Of a DNA stretch of 64,000 bases, positions 53,501 to 63,288 are shown piece by piece. This DNA comes from Haliclystus octoradiatus (Eukaryota; Cnidaria; Staurozoa; Stauromedusae; Haliclystidae). The stretch lies in contig OU744448.1 of NCBI GenBank assembly GCA_916610825.1, positions 10,606,125-10,670,124 of the forward strand. Reading direction: 5' to 3'. A program made the position numbers and the translations under genes. Numbering within the stretch: position 1 is the first letter of the stretch; each line of letters starts with the position of its first letter. Below the pieces are notes generated by a model, which did not search any database, was not told where the DNA came from, and saw nothing but the letters and a program-made list of their open reading frames with translations.

Positions 53501-56500
53501 GAGACACAATACGCATTGAAACGATGTAGCATTAATCAATACATCTTAATCATTCCTTTAATAAAAATTTAATTTATTTCACATCAATTGAGTCGATTGA
53601 AATGTATAATTTAACGTAGCTTTGTCTACATAGAAAAACTTTATTTTATGTGTTGAAAGGAAGCCAGAACACATTAATTATTATAAATTACAAATACTCA
53701 GTCAAATTTCGAAATCTGAAACTATCCATAAAAAATCACTTCAAATCCGATCAGATCCGAAGACCTAAAATATTAACCCGAATCTGACCCGACACGATCG
53801 GATCGCGTTCGGTTCGAATTCATAAATCTTTATTGCAATATATACAACACTAATGTGGTGTTCACAAAATAACGCCGTCAAGGTGTGGCCGGTCAAACTC
53901 GTGGCATTGCATGCAATATATTCAGCATTAAATTAATTTAGCTTCGACAAAACACATGGTCCACTAATTTCTGTTATTAACATGATCAAGCGATATCTTT
54001 TGTTAATTAACAATGATTTACTGCTTCATATTAAAAAAAAAATCAGAAAAATCGTTGATAAAAACTGCCGAATGGCAGATTTGAACTTACGACCCTGATT
54101 TTGTAATACCAGAGCATTAACCAATGAGCCAACCCCTTACATACTGTTGTACGCGCCTTGACTGTACTAATCAACAAACCTATTGCTTCGACAACGTATT
54201 ACTGAACAAGGCGACAGCGCGTGTATTGATTTCAAACTATATATATAATCTGATAATATTATGATATGATAGTATATGAGCCTATATATTTTTGATCTTT
54301 GCAATCTCAGCAAGTAGGCCTGTGATTTTCATGGCAGTCTATCAAAATACTAAGAGTTCGTTGAAAATAAAATTTTAAAAGTAAACAAAAGATGTGAAAT
54401 GTTGAACTCATAGTGCTTCTTGTTATCAAATTTTCCAGACTAATAGCATCAACATTCTTTTAAAAGGAAATAAAATTCTATAATAAATCGCTATACTAAT
54501 TCGATATTGATATTATGTTACATCTTGTTGTCAATATTTCTACGCGCTATTTATAATACATTACAGATGTCGAATGAAAGGAAAGACGATTATGAATAAA
54601 TTAATTTTTTTGATAGAAAAACGAAAACAACTCATTTTGCCAGATTCGTGATATGCATATTTATTCAGAATTTATTGAAACGGACGCGATGGTTTATAGA
54701 GTGGAAATGTTTAGTGCAGCTTCAAAGATATAAAATACCATAGCCGATGGTAATATTTAAATGCTCATGTTATGATGTCTGACGAAAAGGATAATTTACT
54801 ATGTAGAAAATGAATCTACTTTACCATGCATTTGATTACGATATGAAATGATCATTTTTGTCAGAATTATTTCGAATAAAAGACAATCTTTATTTTATTC
54901 TTATCGGGCGTACATTCTCCTTCGATAAAATATGGTTGTTAACTTACTATTGATTGGTGTATTAACTCAGAGAACCCGCTATTATGTATTTAAATGTTGT
55001 TCTGAGATTATGCCGCTCGTATAGTTTTTATTTGGATCTCATTTGGAAAATGGTAAGTTTTATTTTAATAAATATTGTTTGCTATGATCGATTATTTCGT
55101 GCAACCTTTTCACTTTTTATTTTTGTAACACAAGGTTTGTTACACTCATCCAAACTGTATTAACTATTTAAAAATGTGTTTGAATTATGTTTTTGTGCTT
55201 TTAAATTCAAAGCAAAATTTTTGAACGCTGAAAATATTATAATTATTATTATTTATCACAAATCATACGCTCAATTCAATTTAACTTTGTTAAATTTGAT
55301 ATACCTGAAATTAACTTTATTAAATGTTGATCAAAGATAATAACAAGACATCGCTATTTTTATTCTCGAAACTGTAGTAACATACTGTGTCTTATTCGTA
55401 TAGCAAGTCAACAAAATGAAATTTTAATATTAATCGATGCCAGTATAATTCCTTCGTTAATTATGGAAGCAAAATCTGAAAATAAAAGCCTTGCTGCTTA
55501 AAACCAAATGATTCGTTTTTTTATATTAAATAATAAATTATAAAAATACTTTTGTGCAATGCCTTGATTAATTCTAAACTCTATGATTTTAGACTGTAGA
55601 CAGATAATCTCTTCGAACTTTGAATATTTTTCGAAATAGTCGAACGCCAACGCCAATTTGAAAATTCTTGCAAATTAATTTGTTTTTAAGCCCCGCGATA
55701 GATTATTCATTTCAAAACAGATTGTTTGCTCAGTGTTCTCACAAATTATGTATCAAAATAGCCTTTTTAAAAGTGAAATGTTTTATATCTCGATTTTGAG
55801 AAAAGTAATGAACGGCATTTTGTTTCATTAATAAATTAAACTAAGACCTCAAGTCTCTTTAATTTCATAGCGTTTGTGCCGCGCTATATGTATTGCTGAT
55901 ATCAACACTACATGAAATATGTCTACGTTTCTTTGATTTCAAAACATATTTTGTCTGGCCTAGTTATACTGGTAATTCAATGTAATTCAGTATTTCGTAT
56001 TGCTTTAATTATCATAAAACTGATTCAGTTTCAAGTTTCACTTGTTCAAACAATTTACACGCAGCTTTTAAATTTAAAGCAAAATATTTTTGTTCTGGAG
56101 ATTTCAATTTGAAGTCGATTTGGCTGCCCGCTAGATTATCGACCTATGAAATTTTTCAAAATCTCTGAATTTTTTAATGCAATGATATCAAATAAAATAT
56201 CAGATGAAGTATATTATTTTAAAACAACGCCATAGACCCATACTTTTCATACAACAAATTTGTTACTGTACACGGTTATCTCGACACAAATGTTTGCATA
56301 ATTTCCCGACAACGGATTATCCGTATTATATCGCCAGTAAGACGTACATAAGTCGCGGACAGACACAGAAATATCGAAATATAGAAATATAGAAATATTG
56401 TGATATATAAACAGACAGTATTATGTATATAAGTGATATAAGTGATAAGTGATAGAAATATTGTGATATATAAACAGACAGTATTATTAATATTATTAAT

Positions 56501-57248
56501 ATAAGTAGATAGAAATATTGTGATATATAAACAGACAGTATTATTAATATAAGTAGATAAGTAGATAAGTAGATATGGGAATGTTATGTTTCAGGTGAAT
56601 GATTGGGGCAGTTTAACAGCCGAGCAACTTGCTGGTGCTATCGAGATTGGTGTTGCTCTAGCCAAAGAAAGGTAATTACTCTTATTTTAATAAACCGCAA
56701 TTCGTCATTCTACAATATGATTTTTCTAAGTATACTACATATGCAGCTTTATTGCCGTTCAACACGAGATAGTCGACAGTTGTGATTTTAGGAAAGATTA
56801 GCTCAGATGGCAGAGCAACCAAACTTAAACTGTGATACCAAAATCTGATATCTGGCCGAGAGTGGTTCATACCCTTCAAAGTTTAACTCTGCCTTGACTT
56901 TATCTAAACATCAAATGAGTAACATCGTCTGATGGTAGACAATGATCCAGAGGAGATTGCATCATCGGTAGCTGCGGTGCATCGTTGCGCATTGACAATC
57001 AATGCATATCTGCCATGAAATATGTTAAATTGGTCAGCATTGTCGATGTGTAAATGTGTTCAAATGTTTTACATAATAAATGTCAAATAAACATCTATTC
57101 TATTTTGTCTAAATCAAGTTCTTTTTTTAACAATTGCTACTGATTCTTTTATTTCAGATTACTTTGCGCCGAAAGAAATGGAAAACTATGTCGTGATGAT
57201 TGCGTCGAAGGACTTCGATTTTATCCTAATAGATTTCTTATCACTTGA
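32595..57248 (+). CDS. VPS36: Vacuolar protein-sorting protein 36 (ESCRT-II subunit)
   Basis: ESCRT-II subunit that binds ubiquitin and phosphoinositides and sorts cargo at endosomes. Fifteen exons join in phase: 32595-32696, 35532-35600, 36862-36932, 38500-38617, 45017-45112, 45243-45317, 45992-46024, 46568-46645, 47469-47524, 48604-48682, 48779-48844, 49061-49125, 49694-49778, 56595-56671 and 57158-57248. Total 1161 bp, 386 residues, the same length as human VPS36. The N-terminal GLUE domain starts [10 protein letters not shown] (human MDRFVW) and includes KLYDGSNK and [10 protein letters not shown] linker leads to [14 protein letters not shown], the conserved helical region, then [15 protein letters not shown] and the winged-helix domains ([53 protein letters not shown]). 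Introns are far larger than the exons. Intron 4 holds creatine kinase and intron 13 the 3-kb duplication. An AATAAA lies at 57533. Confidence 0.97.
34360..34440. repeat. Short TTCATGAA-type remnant
   Basis: CACAGTTCATGAAC and TTTTCATGAACTATTAAT words only. A decayed small copy, in VPS36 intron 1. Confidence 0.5.
36614..36792. mobile_element. pogo/Tigger-like MITE
   Basis: The right end CTATACAGGTTTCACTG followed by TA is the complement of CAGTGAAACCTGTATAG. The left end, TTAAAACTGATATAACAGCC, is diverged. It carries the same interior vocabulary (CTGCCTATGATGGTCACTTC) as 11407-11588. It ends 69 bp before VPS36 exon 3. Confidence 0.65.
36990..37200. repeat. TTCATGAA-type diverged repeat
   Basis: Words such as ATGAAAAGTTCATG, AAAGTTCATAAAAATGG and GTGAATAGTTCATGAACTTG. 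A diverged member of the family, in VPS36 intron 3. Confidence 0.55.
37917..38373 (-). pseudogene. 5'-truncated LINE 3' end (C-terminus of the RT protein)
   Basis: The minus strand reads [20 protein letters not shown], then [13 protein letters not shown], a stop where a Trp is expected, and NDLTIEL. This is the characteristic C-terminal segment of LINE ORF2 proteins (PSYLKELL ... APKLWNDLP). It ends in a 3' tail with GCGCTATTTCTATTAAGATA and an ATT microsatellite at 37917-37935. It is 5'-truncated and dead, in VPS36 intron 3. Confidence 0.8.
39500..40060. repeat. 110-bp tandem repeat, about 4.5 copies
   Basis: The word GGACCAGCCC recurs at 39652, 39762, 39872 and 39982, exactly 110 bp apart, within a conserved unit (CTTAGCCGGATACC, CTATGTTGGTTAG, CTTCAGGGCCGGTCCAATTT). 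A weaker first copy begins near 39515. Each unit holds an imperfect inverted repeat, GGGCCGGTCC with GGACCAGCCC. Frames open across it (MLLPKSAML...) only reflect a repeat length that shifts frame. It lies in VPS36 intron 4, downstream of the creatine kinase gene. Confidence 0.93.
40780..40900. repeat. T-rich low-complexity tract
   Basis: (TTTTA)n-like sequence immediately 3' of the creatine kinase stop. On the minus strand it supplies several AATAAA hexamers that could serve as polyadenylation signals. Confidence 0.7.
40938..44209 (-). CDS. CKMT1: Mitochondrial creatine kinase, nested in VPS36 intron 4
   Basis: Transfers phosphate between ATP and creatine in the mitochondrial intermembrane space. 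Six exons join in phase: 44209-43976, 43884-43524, 43431-43019, 42811-42757, 42661-42591 and 41048-40938. Total 1245 bp, 414 residues, close to the family's usual 417. It begins with a presequence rich in Ala and basic residues without acids ([20 protein letters not shown]...), followed by the MtCK-type segment [21 protein letters not shown]. Then come the substrate loop region [55 protein letters not shown] and the signature [20 protein letters not shown] with the reactive Cys near residue 315, and finally the [13 protein letters not shown] and [10 protein letters not shown] tail. All catalytic blocks are present. The whole gene is antisense inside VPS36. The mitochondrial assignment rests on the presequence and N-terminal block; ubiquitous versus sarcomeric cannot be told. 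Confidence 0.97.
41175..41258. mobile_element. Short pogo-like MITE fragment
   Basis: CTGTGTATAAGGTCCACCTG, then CCTATAATGGTCAACATTCC, and ending CATGTTGCACTGTATA. It has the same vocabulary as the elements at 11407 and 36614. It is in creatine kinase intron 5. Confidence 0.5.
42058..42290. mobile_element. Diverged pogo-like MITE
   Basis: Contains CGACCACCTGTCTATAGTGG and a right end TTTTGCTGTAGTGTA, with an AATACAGTGC word on the left. The ends are decayed. It is in creatine kinase intron 5. Confidence 0.4.
45448..45730. mobile_element. 283-bp foldback element
   Basis: The left arm TTGATCAAAAAAGTCA, then GGCAATAGTGAATTTTTATT, is matched in reverse by AATAAAAATTCACTATTGCC and TGACGTTTTTGATCAA at the right. 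Inner arms (TTCTATTTATTTACAGGATG with its complement) also pair. There is no ORF. It sits in VPS36 intron 6. Confidence 0.8.
47551..48196. mobile_element. 646-bp long-inverted-repeat element
   Basis: The left end TCAAATCTTTTACCCAAAAG, then TTTTTCAACTGGTATA, pairs with the right end TATACCAGTTGAAAAAGG and GGGGTAAAAGGTTTGA. Complementarity continues through GACTGGAAATC, CATGCACACCGGAA and AAATCGGTT blocks almost to the centre. It is a non-autonomous transposon without transposase, in VPS36 intron 9, starting 26 bp after exon 9. Confidence 0.85.
49905..49990. repeat. Dispersed repeat copy, reverse orientation
   Basis: TATCAATTTTCTTCTGAATT, then TTCCGGGATCGAGGATCCCC, reverse of the family at 8199. 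It is in VPS36 intron 13. Confidence 0.5.
50345..53375. repeat. 3.03-kb tandem duplication, copy 1
   Basis: Starts ACTAGCAATGAGTGTAGTCC and ends in a (GAAATATC/A)n tract. The same sequence begins again at 53376, giving a period of 3031 bp. Mismatches are scattered (a few per cent by eye), with small indels. No conserved protein-coding frame runs across both copies. The unit includes a tRNA-like segment (51040-51105, minus), CpG-containing words such as GATCGGATCGCGTTCGGTTC, and an ATG|gtaagt at 52014. It lies in VPS36 intron 13. Confidence 0.95.
51040..51105 (-). other. tRNA-like sequence (relic or SINE head), copy 1
   Basis: The minus strand reads a good box A (TGGCCGATTGG), an anticodon-arm-like CTGGTATTTCAATATCAG and a box B-like AGTTCAAATCC. 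The anticodon loop has one base too many and the acceptor stem does not close, so it is not a working tRNA. Confidence 0.5.
53376..56397. repeat. 3.03-kb tandem duplication, copy 2
   Basis: Repeats copy 1 in the same orientation in full, ending in the GAAATATAGAAATAT tract near 56397. Differences from copy 1 include point changes and short indels (for example a 4-bp insertion near 53675). The tRNA-like segment is more diverged here (about 54066-54133), while the ATG|gtaagt (55050) is kept. Confidence 0.95.
54066..54133 (-). other. tRNA-like sequence, copy 2
   Basis: Box A reads TGGCTCATTGG and box B AGTTCAAATCT on the minus strand. The anticodon arm is CTGGTATTACAAAATCAG. It is the duplicate of the segment at 51040 and equally unable to fold as a standard tRNA. 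Confidence 0.45.
56386..56575. repeat. Three tandem copies of a ~60-bp AT-rich unit
   Basis: TAGAAATATTGTGATATATA followed by AACAGACAGTATTA occurs three times (near 56390, 56452 and 56512), with GATAAGT-like spacers. It abuts the end of duplication copy 2 and ends 20 bp before VPS36 exon 14. Confidence 0.88.
56793..56880 (+). other. tRNA-derived SINE or tRNA pseudogene
   Basis: GATTAGCTCAGATGGCAGAGC gives a box A match (TAGCTCAGATGG) with a D-arm. Some 50 bp later GTGGTTCATACCC resembles box B. The acceptor and T stems do not pair, so it is non-functional. It lies in VPS36 intron 14. Confidence 0.5.
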
Positions 57249-57532
57249 ATTTAACATTTAATAATAATTATCAATTTGATTGACTTATGCCAGGTCATGA
57301 ACCACTACAATATTAAATCGAATTGAAATCCCATGTATATTTATATATGTAATGATTGAATGGTGTCATGGGCCTAGCCAATAGAATGAATAGAATACTT
57401 ACACTTGTGTTTTAAAGTGATGTAAATTTCACCTGCAATTGGCATGTAAGCATTTTTAATTATAAATGCAGATGAGAATCGTTGCTTAGTAACTGATGTA
57501 AGTACACACGTGAATTATTATAAATAAACGGT

Positions 57533-57538
57533 CTTTCG
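57533..57538 (+). terminator. AATAAA polyadenylation signal of VPS36
   Basis: The first clear AATAAA in the 3' region, 285 bp after the stop codon. Confidence 0.55.
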
Positions 57539-57690
57539 CATATTTTATTGAGTACAGCAAAGAAATATTAAATAGCGTTAAGCTTACATGTACTTACGGA
57601 TTTTGAAATTGTGATGAATTAAAATCAACCAACAATATGATGACTAGAAAAACTGAGGTTTGTTGTAATATATATCATATATTTAATAAC

Positions 57691-57898
57691 AATATATGGT
57701 GAAAGAGTCAAATAATACACATTCTGTTCTGTTACTCAAGTTTCACGCATTTCACAGCGATCTTCAGACAGATTTTTTACTCAAATTTTGAAGCAAAAAT
57801 TTTGAGTAAAAAATCTGTCTGGAGATCGCTGTGAAATGCGTGAAACTTGAGTAACAGAAAAGAATGTGTATTATTTGACTCTTTCGCCATATATTATT
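57691..57898. mobile_element. ~208-bp near-perfect foldback MITE
   Basis: Arms of roughly 90-100 bases (AATATATGGTGAAAGAGTCA at left, TGACTCTTTCGCCATATATT at right) are complementary with few mismatches, around a TTTTGAAGCAAAAA-type centre. It is followed by TTACTGCTCTGTCAAATGAA, then GACATAGAGCCCTATA, the motif also seen near 16.4-17.5 kb. Confidence 0.85.
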
Positions 57899-58248
57899 AT
57901 TATTTACTGCTCTGTCAAATGAAGACATAGAGCCCTATATTATCTGCTATTAGATAAACATAAATTTTATTATATCATATATTTAGTAATTTCATATTTA
58001 GCTTTTAGGTGATTTAATAATTGGTTTAGTTAATACTAGTTGTGGCTCTTTTTGTTTTGATCATTTCTCTCTTCATTCATAACAAATTGATTAGCTCTAT
58101 ATAGCTGTTGAACTATACTGTAGATTCCGTTGATATTGTATTTCATTTGACTATTGATGATTTCTATATAAGCCAAAGCTAGGCATTTTATACATGTAAA
58201 CATTCGTAACAAGTGAATGCGATAAGAGAAAACAATTGATTATTTGTA

Positions 58249-58346
58249 ACCAATTCATTAAGGAGGAATTTACTATCTACTATGAAAAGTTAGAGTTACC
58301 AATTCATTAAGGAGGAATTTACTATCTACTATGAAAAGTTAGAGTT
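58249..58346. repeat. Two tandem copies of a 49-bp unit
   Basis: ACCAATTCATTAAGGAGGAA, then TTTACTATCTACTATGAAAA, is repeated with period 49 and no visible mismatch. A recent duplication. Confidence 0.92.
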
Positions 58347-59117
58347 ACTAATCATTTTTGATAAGAAGTGTTTTTTCTGGAATAGCAAACTCTACTGCGG
58401 ATAGCAACCATCCGAGCGTAGCGGTTTTTAGTCCAAACCGGTATTTAATCATTCTACCCGGGATTGGAATAGTGGAAATCAGACCCCAAGGGGGGTAAAA
58501 CCTTACAAGCAATGACCTGGTATTGTCAGAGTATTGTTGCTCCTAGTCAATTGGTAATCACCAATCGCTGTAAAGGCTAAAAGCCTGATTTTCATTAAGA
58601 AGCGAAAGGCACCGGCGGCCATCGCCGATGAATTCGAACGCACATGAAACGAATCGAAGCATTCATCCTCGGAATCACTCTTCGAAGACCGGCGAATGTA
58701 ATGGAAAATTAATGGAAACAAAGCTTTATAAACAATGCGAAATTAAATGTCCCAAAAGTGTAGATTGATCACAACCGAAATCTCCTGATATTTCGTGGTT
58801 ATCTGAGATTCATCAGAATATATTATACCAATTGTTCAGTGAATATGCTTATGTGGCTAAGAATGAATAGGTTGCCATGGTGAAAGCTGCTATGACAACG
58901 ACGCCAAAGACACGAGGTTGAAAATCAATTGTGATGTAAACATTCCTTTTTATCTTTCGTTCAAAAGCAGCAAAACCAAGGTAATTTTTCCCATTTTTAA
59001 CAAATCAAGTTTACACTATGCAGAGAAAGACGGAGTTAATTAACGCACTACATAAAACAAGATAGCATCATTTTTTTTAAAATTTGATTTCGTTTTTTGA
59101 TTATTGCTCATTTTTAG

Positions 59118-62100
59118 ATCAACAATAACTTTGCTACAAATCGCTTCTACGAAAACCTGAAACGTTATCGCTCAAATTTAAAAGACGGAAACGAAAAAGC
59201 AGCTTGTGATAAACTAATGAGGTCCATAAATACAGAAAGGTTGGAAAGTGGTCGACGTAAGTCTAACTTTTATATTGATCGAGTTGGATGATTGTACATG
59301 TAATTGTCTTGCCATTATCTTGGTTTGTTCGCCATGTTAGGGTCAAGACGGACAAACAAAGGTGCTGAATCTCCAATTTTTAATGAAAAATGTCGAGATC
59401 ATGGTTATCGGCCAACAAAAGAAGCAAATCAATTTTATTTAACATCAAACAGAAATGATTTTCAAGGTTTGCCAGGATCGGCAGCACCAAATGCAAGGTA
59501 TGTGGATTGGATGTGGTATACACGCCAGGTAAAATGTCATGAAGTTTAGTAAATCTAGTTTTCAGAATCGAACAAAATATCTATATCTAGGAGGGCGTGT
59601 CAAACTATACCAAAAGAGTTCCAAAATGTTATCGAATAGTTCTGTCTACTCAAGATACTGTATTTAATTGAGTAATAGTTAATGTCAGCATATCTATATT
59701 GCTGAAGATAAAGTATATTCTAATTTACGTTCTACAGATTATTTTATTTTATTCTTGATTTTGGTTGAGTATATTATCTCCATGTCTGACAAAAGGTCCT
59801 GTTTTCTGGAATCCTTGAGGCATTTCATTTTCTTCTGAATTTTTTTGCTGATGTTTGACCAATAAATCATAAAAATATCAATTTTCTTCTGATGATTTGC
59901 TCTATACCTTCCGGAATCTATGATTCAAGAAATTCTACTTTTGTCGATCCATACCCACAAACATAAAAACTCTATCGAGGTTGAATATTATTTATGCAGA
60001 TGTTTATGTAGATGTTTCTTTTCGTGGTGCAAAGCTTATAAACAAATATATCGACTTACATAGTGATAATAACAGTCAATATTTATAAACAGAAAATTAA
60101 ATCAGCTAAACCAAAGTAGTAGATAAAAACCAGGCTTCTAGAAACAACAGCAAAATAACGAAATATCTGTTAGTTAAAGTATAAAATAAAAAAGTAGATT
60201 CATACTTGTATTAAGTTGTTTAAAGGTCTTAAAATAAATTAATCTATTCTATTCTATGACATAATGAAAACTATCGTGAAACTCAGATGTCTTAAAATGG
60301 AATTAAATTATTTAACTCACCATAGGTGGGTTACGTGGGTTGCCCAAGGTTGTAAACACACAACAGATAAATACCCGCCTATAACTGCCTGGGTAACTCA
60401 CCCTCCTTGTAAACAGGGCCAGATATCAGAACTAATTCCCGTCATTACTGAATCCAATAATAATAATATTTAAATCACTATACAATACGATTCCTCTAAT
60501 TTGTTCATTAATTTCAAATACAGGCCATCTTCATCTCGATTTTATCCTTCTAAAACAAAAACCGAACCTACATTATACAGCAATGAATTTGGATGGAAGA
60601 AAACAGAAAAGCAAGGACATGAAACCCGTGCTGGGACAGCATCAGGGGGCAGGAGCAATAACCCACATCCCCTTGAGGTATTTGAGATAATCATTAATCA
60701 AAACAACACTCTAAAAGAACAATAATATGACATATCTACCAATTATTTTACTATTTATTGATAGGCATTTATGGTTTGGAAATTTCCAAGTCGCCTCCCT
60801 CCTCTTGTTTTAGATCAACAACCACTTGATCCTAATCTATTGCAAAGAATTTGTCAAGAGAAATTAAAATCTACATACCAAGTAGATTACCTGGGTACAC
60901 AGAATGGTATGTTAATACATAGCCAGAAATACATACTGCATGCGCACATCCAATCAGAACATTGTACCCTTTGATGGGGCAGGGAAAAGGGATTGTGTTC
61001 TGTTTAACAAGCATGGAACATTTCTATGCAATGGGCTCCTTTAAACATGACACGAGGAAAGTCCAGACCTGGTGAATATTGCATGACAAGCCGATATCAT
61101 TGTTACCAAATAGAAATCTCTAATTCGAATCATCGAAAAATGTTTTTATCGTGCTATTTTGACAATATTTCACTCATGACCTCAATTTTTCCTATGCACT
61201 GTTTTTTTATATAAGATTATGTAAAATTGAGTTGAGCTTCAAATATTGTCAAGTTTCTAGAAATGTCATTCTGAAATGTTCTTAATTATTTGTTGAAAAA
61301 GTATGTTTATAATATTATTTACAACAATCTTATCTGATTTGAATATAAATGAATATAGATATAATATAAATACCTTCAAAAAATGAGCCAGCTTAGAATT
61401 TTCAGAATCTGAGCCTCTTAATTTTTTATTATAAAGAGTGTGTCTGGTATTGATATTGATAAGTTCAACATTTTTCGTATCATCAGTTTTACTCTATACG
61501 TGTATAATGTATATGCATGGAACAATTAATGACATTGGATTGTTTTCCTAGCGAAAGCACTTTCACGGACATCACACAATAATGAACATGGTCTAGGTGA
61601 TGCTGATAAAGTCCCTCCATACACATTAGATTCGACGTCAAGATTCGATTACCAAGCACCGGCAGCATACAAAGAATTACGTAACAATACATTACGGTAT
61701 GGATGCAATGCAAAGAAGCATTCACCAGCAATCGGGGCAGGTATGCGTTACAAGTATCTTAATTATAATTTATTACGTAGTAGTCGTAGTACACGAGCTC
61801 GAATGACCTCATCCTTGACCTCCATATCCAGTATTATATAAGTTAATACCGAAACCTTCTTACAGCAGACCTGCAACAGATTGTCATCATCGTTGGCGAA
61901 ATATTTAGTGTATGTATTATTAGTACGAGTCTGGAGTCTCTATATATGTCCTGGCTGCTGATCTAGTAGGTCTGATGTGACTAAATAGAGGCTTAATCAG
62001 TTTGATTACATTTTATATGTAAAGAATTGAAAATTCCAATTACTATTTCCAATCAATTTATATGTACATTAATTCTTTAGTTCCAGTCATAGCAGCTCAA

Positions 62101-63288
62101 CAGCCATTGATGAATTTGTATGGTAAAACAATTTATTCCAATGAATTTGTGGATAAATCAACTGAGGTTTGTAACAATTTAACACGCAGTATGATAATAG
62201 TTTACGACGTCCAATGATTCTGTGTTTCTGGATTAATGAGATGTTTCTACATTTGCATAATAGACGAGACCAACCTCTACAAAAACAAGAACTGTCATTC
62301 CTGCTGTTGAAGAATTTATGAAAACAGCAACGAGCAAAGGTAAAATATACTTCACCAGTTTGTCGGTCGTTATTATCGATTTGACCGTGATAAAGAATAC
62401 CTGTCTAAGTGGTCACTATAGCTCGGCTCCATCAATTATTTTTATCAAGATCATTTGGTTGATGTAGCCACTGCATCCACGTTTTCAAATGACTTAATAT
62501 AGATCACGACTACTGAACTTTTTTATTTTTAGTGCTGTCTTGATATGCTCCTCTAGCAAAGACTACTTGACTTTTGCGGTCGTATTTGTATTAAACCTCA
62601 CTATCGGTGTGATAGTTTGATACACGGCATATATACTTCACAGCTACTGTATTGGTAAAGCATCAATGATTTTAAACTAGGATTCCACTCTACTGGATAA
62701 CTTTCTGAGTGTAGTGATTTTTGTAACGGTTAGGTCTTCAAACTACACTATACCAAGTTAATCTGGTATCCAGGGTTTACCTAGCCGAGAAAAATCTACT
62801 CTGTTACGAATATGGGGTAAAAATTGATCCGGTACGCGCAGGGTGCGCGACGTGATTCGATCTGTGTATTCACGGTCAGAGTTACAGCTAGTGTATTCCA
62901 ACAATCAATTCGTTCTGATAATTTAGTTCTGACGGCGCAATACTTATCCGTTAGGAAGGTTCAATCTGATGCAAGACATACCTCAAGTAAATTGGCATAA
63001 ATATAGAGAAGATTAAATCAAATAGACCAACTAAACTGACAAAACTGACAAAACGTAGTAACAACCGCAGGGTACGAAATCCATCATTTACACATCGCGG
63101 GAAGGAGATCTATAGCTATATACCCTCCTTTGTTAACAACGACTTACAAAATTCTGTCAACCAATAAATTTACTTTTACTTCCACTGTAGAAAAGAGAGT
63201 TGTATTGGATATGTTGAACTCTATGTCAGAGAGACCTGGTAACGAAAGACAATTATCTCGTGTTTCTGATTGGTCCGGACCCTTGTAA
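59118..63288 (+). CDS. TEX26: TEX26-like protein (testis-expressed protein 26 family), 5' exon not assigned
   Basis: Eight exons join in phase: 59118-59256, 59341-59497, 60524-60677, 60765-60894, 61552-61740, 62081-62166, 62264-62339 and 63191-63288 (1029 bp, 342 residues plus any upstream exon). Matches to human TEX26 are FYLTSNRNDF (about WDSYATTMRTAF), SSSRFYPSKTKTEPTLYSNE plus FGWKK (about YSDEYTWK), EAFMVWKFPSRLP (about DIFLWTLP), YQVDYLG, and SRFDYQAPAAYKELRNNTLR plus YGC (about the [20 protein letters not shown] region). The repeated short Tyr/Pro/Asn blocks resemble those of ciliary and microtubule-associated proteins, so a role in sperm or cilia is likely but not shown. The first exon found begins directly in frame (INNNFATNRFYENLK), so the true start is probably upstream. 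If not, the first Met is at 59216. The extreme C-terminus is not conserved with human. Confidence 0.78.
59770..59960. repeat. Dispersed repeat copy, reverse orientation
   Basis: TGTCTGACAAAAGGTCCTG, then GGAATCCTTGAGGCATTTCA, AATTTTCTTCTG and CTTTTGTCGATCC match the reverse of 8199-8360 over most of its length, including the GATGTTTGACCA-like centre. It is in a TEX26-like intron. Confidence 0.55.

Larger units (their letters stand above)
57249..59117. other. VPS36 3' region and intergenic sequence
   Basis: Holds the VPS36 3' UTR, the foldback element at 57691-57898 and a 49-bp duplication at 58249-58346. It probably also holds the undetected first exon(s) of the TEX26-like gene, but no convincing start codon plus donor could be chosen. 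Confidence 0.5.

Noticed and set aside
58878-58920. ATG with MVKAAMTTTPKTR as TEX26-like first exon
   Set aside because: The only nearby donor (gag|gttgaa) is poor, and a phase-0 junction to the exon at 59118 cannot be made convincingly.
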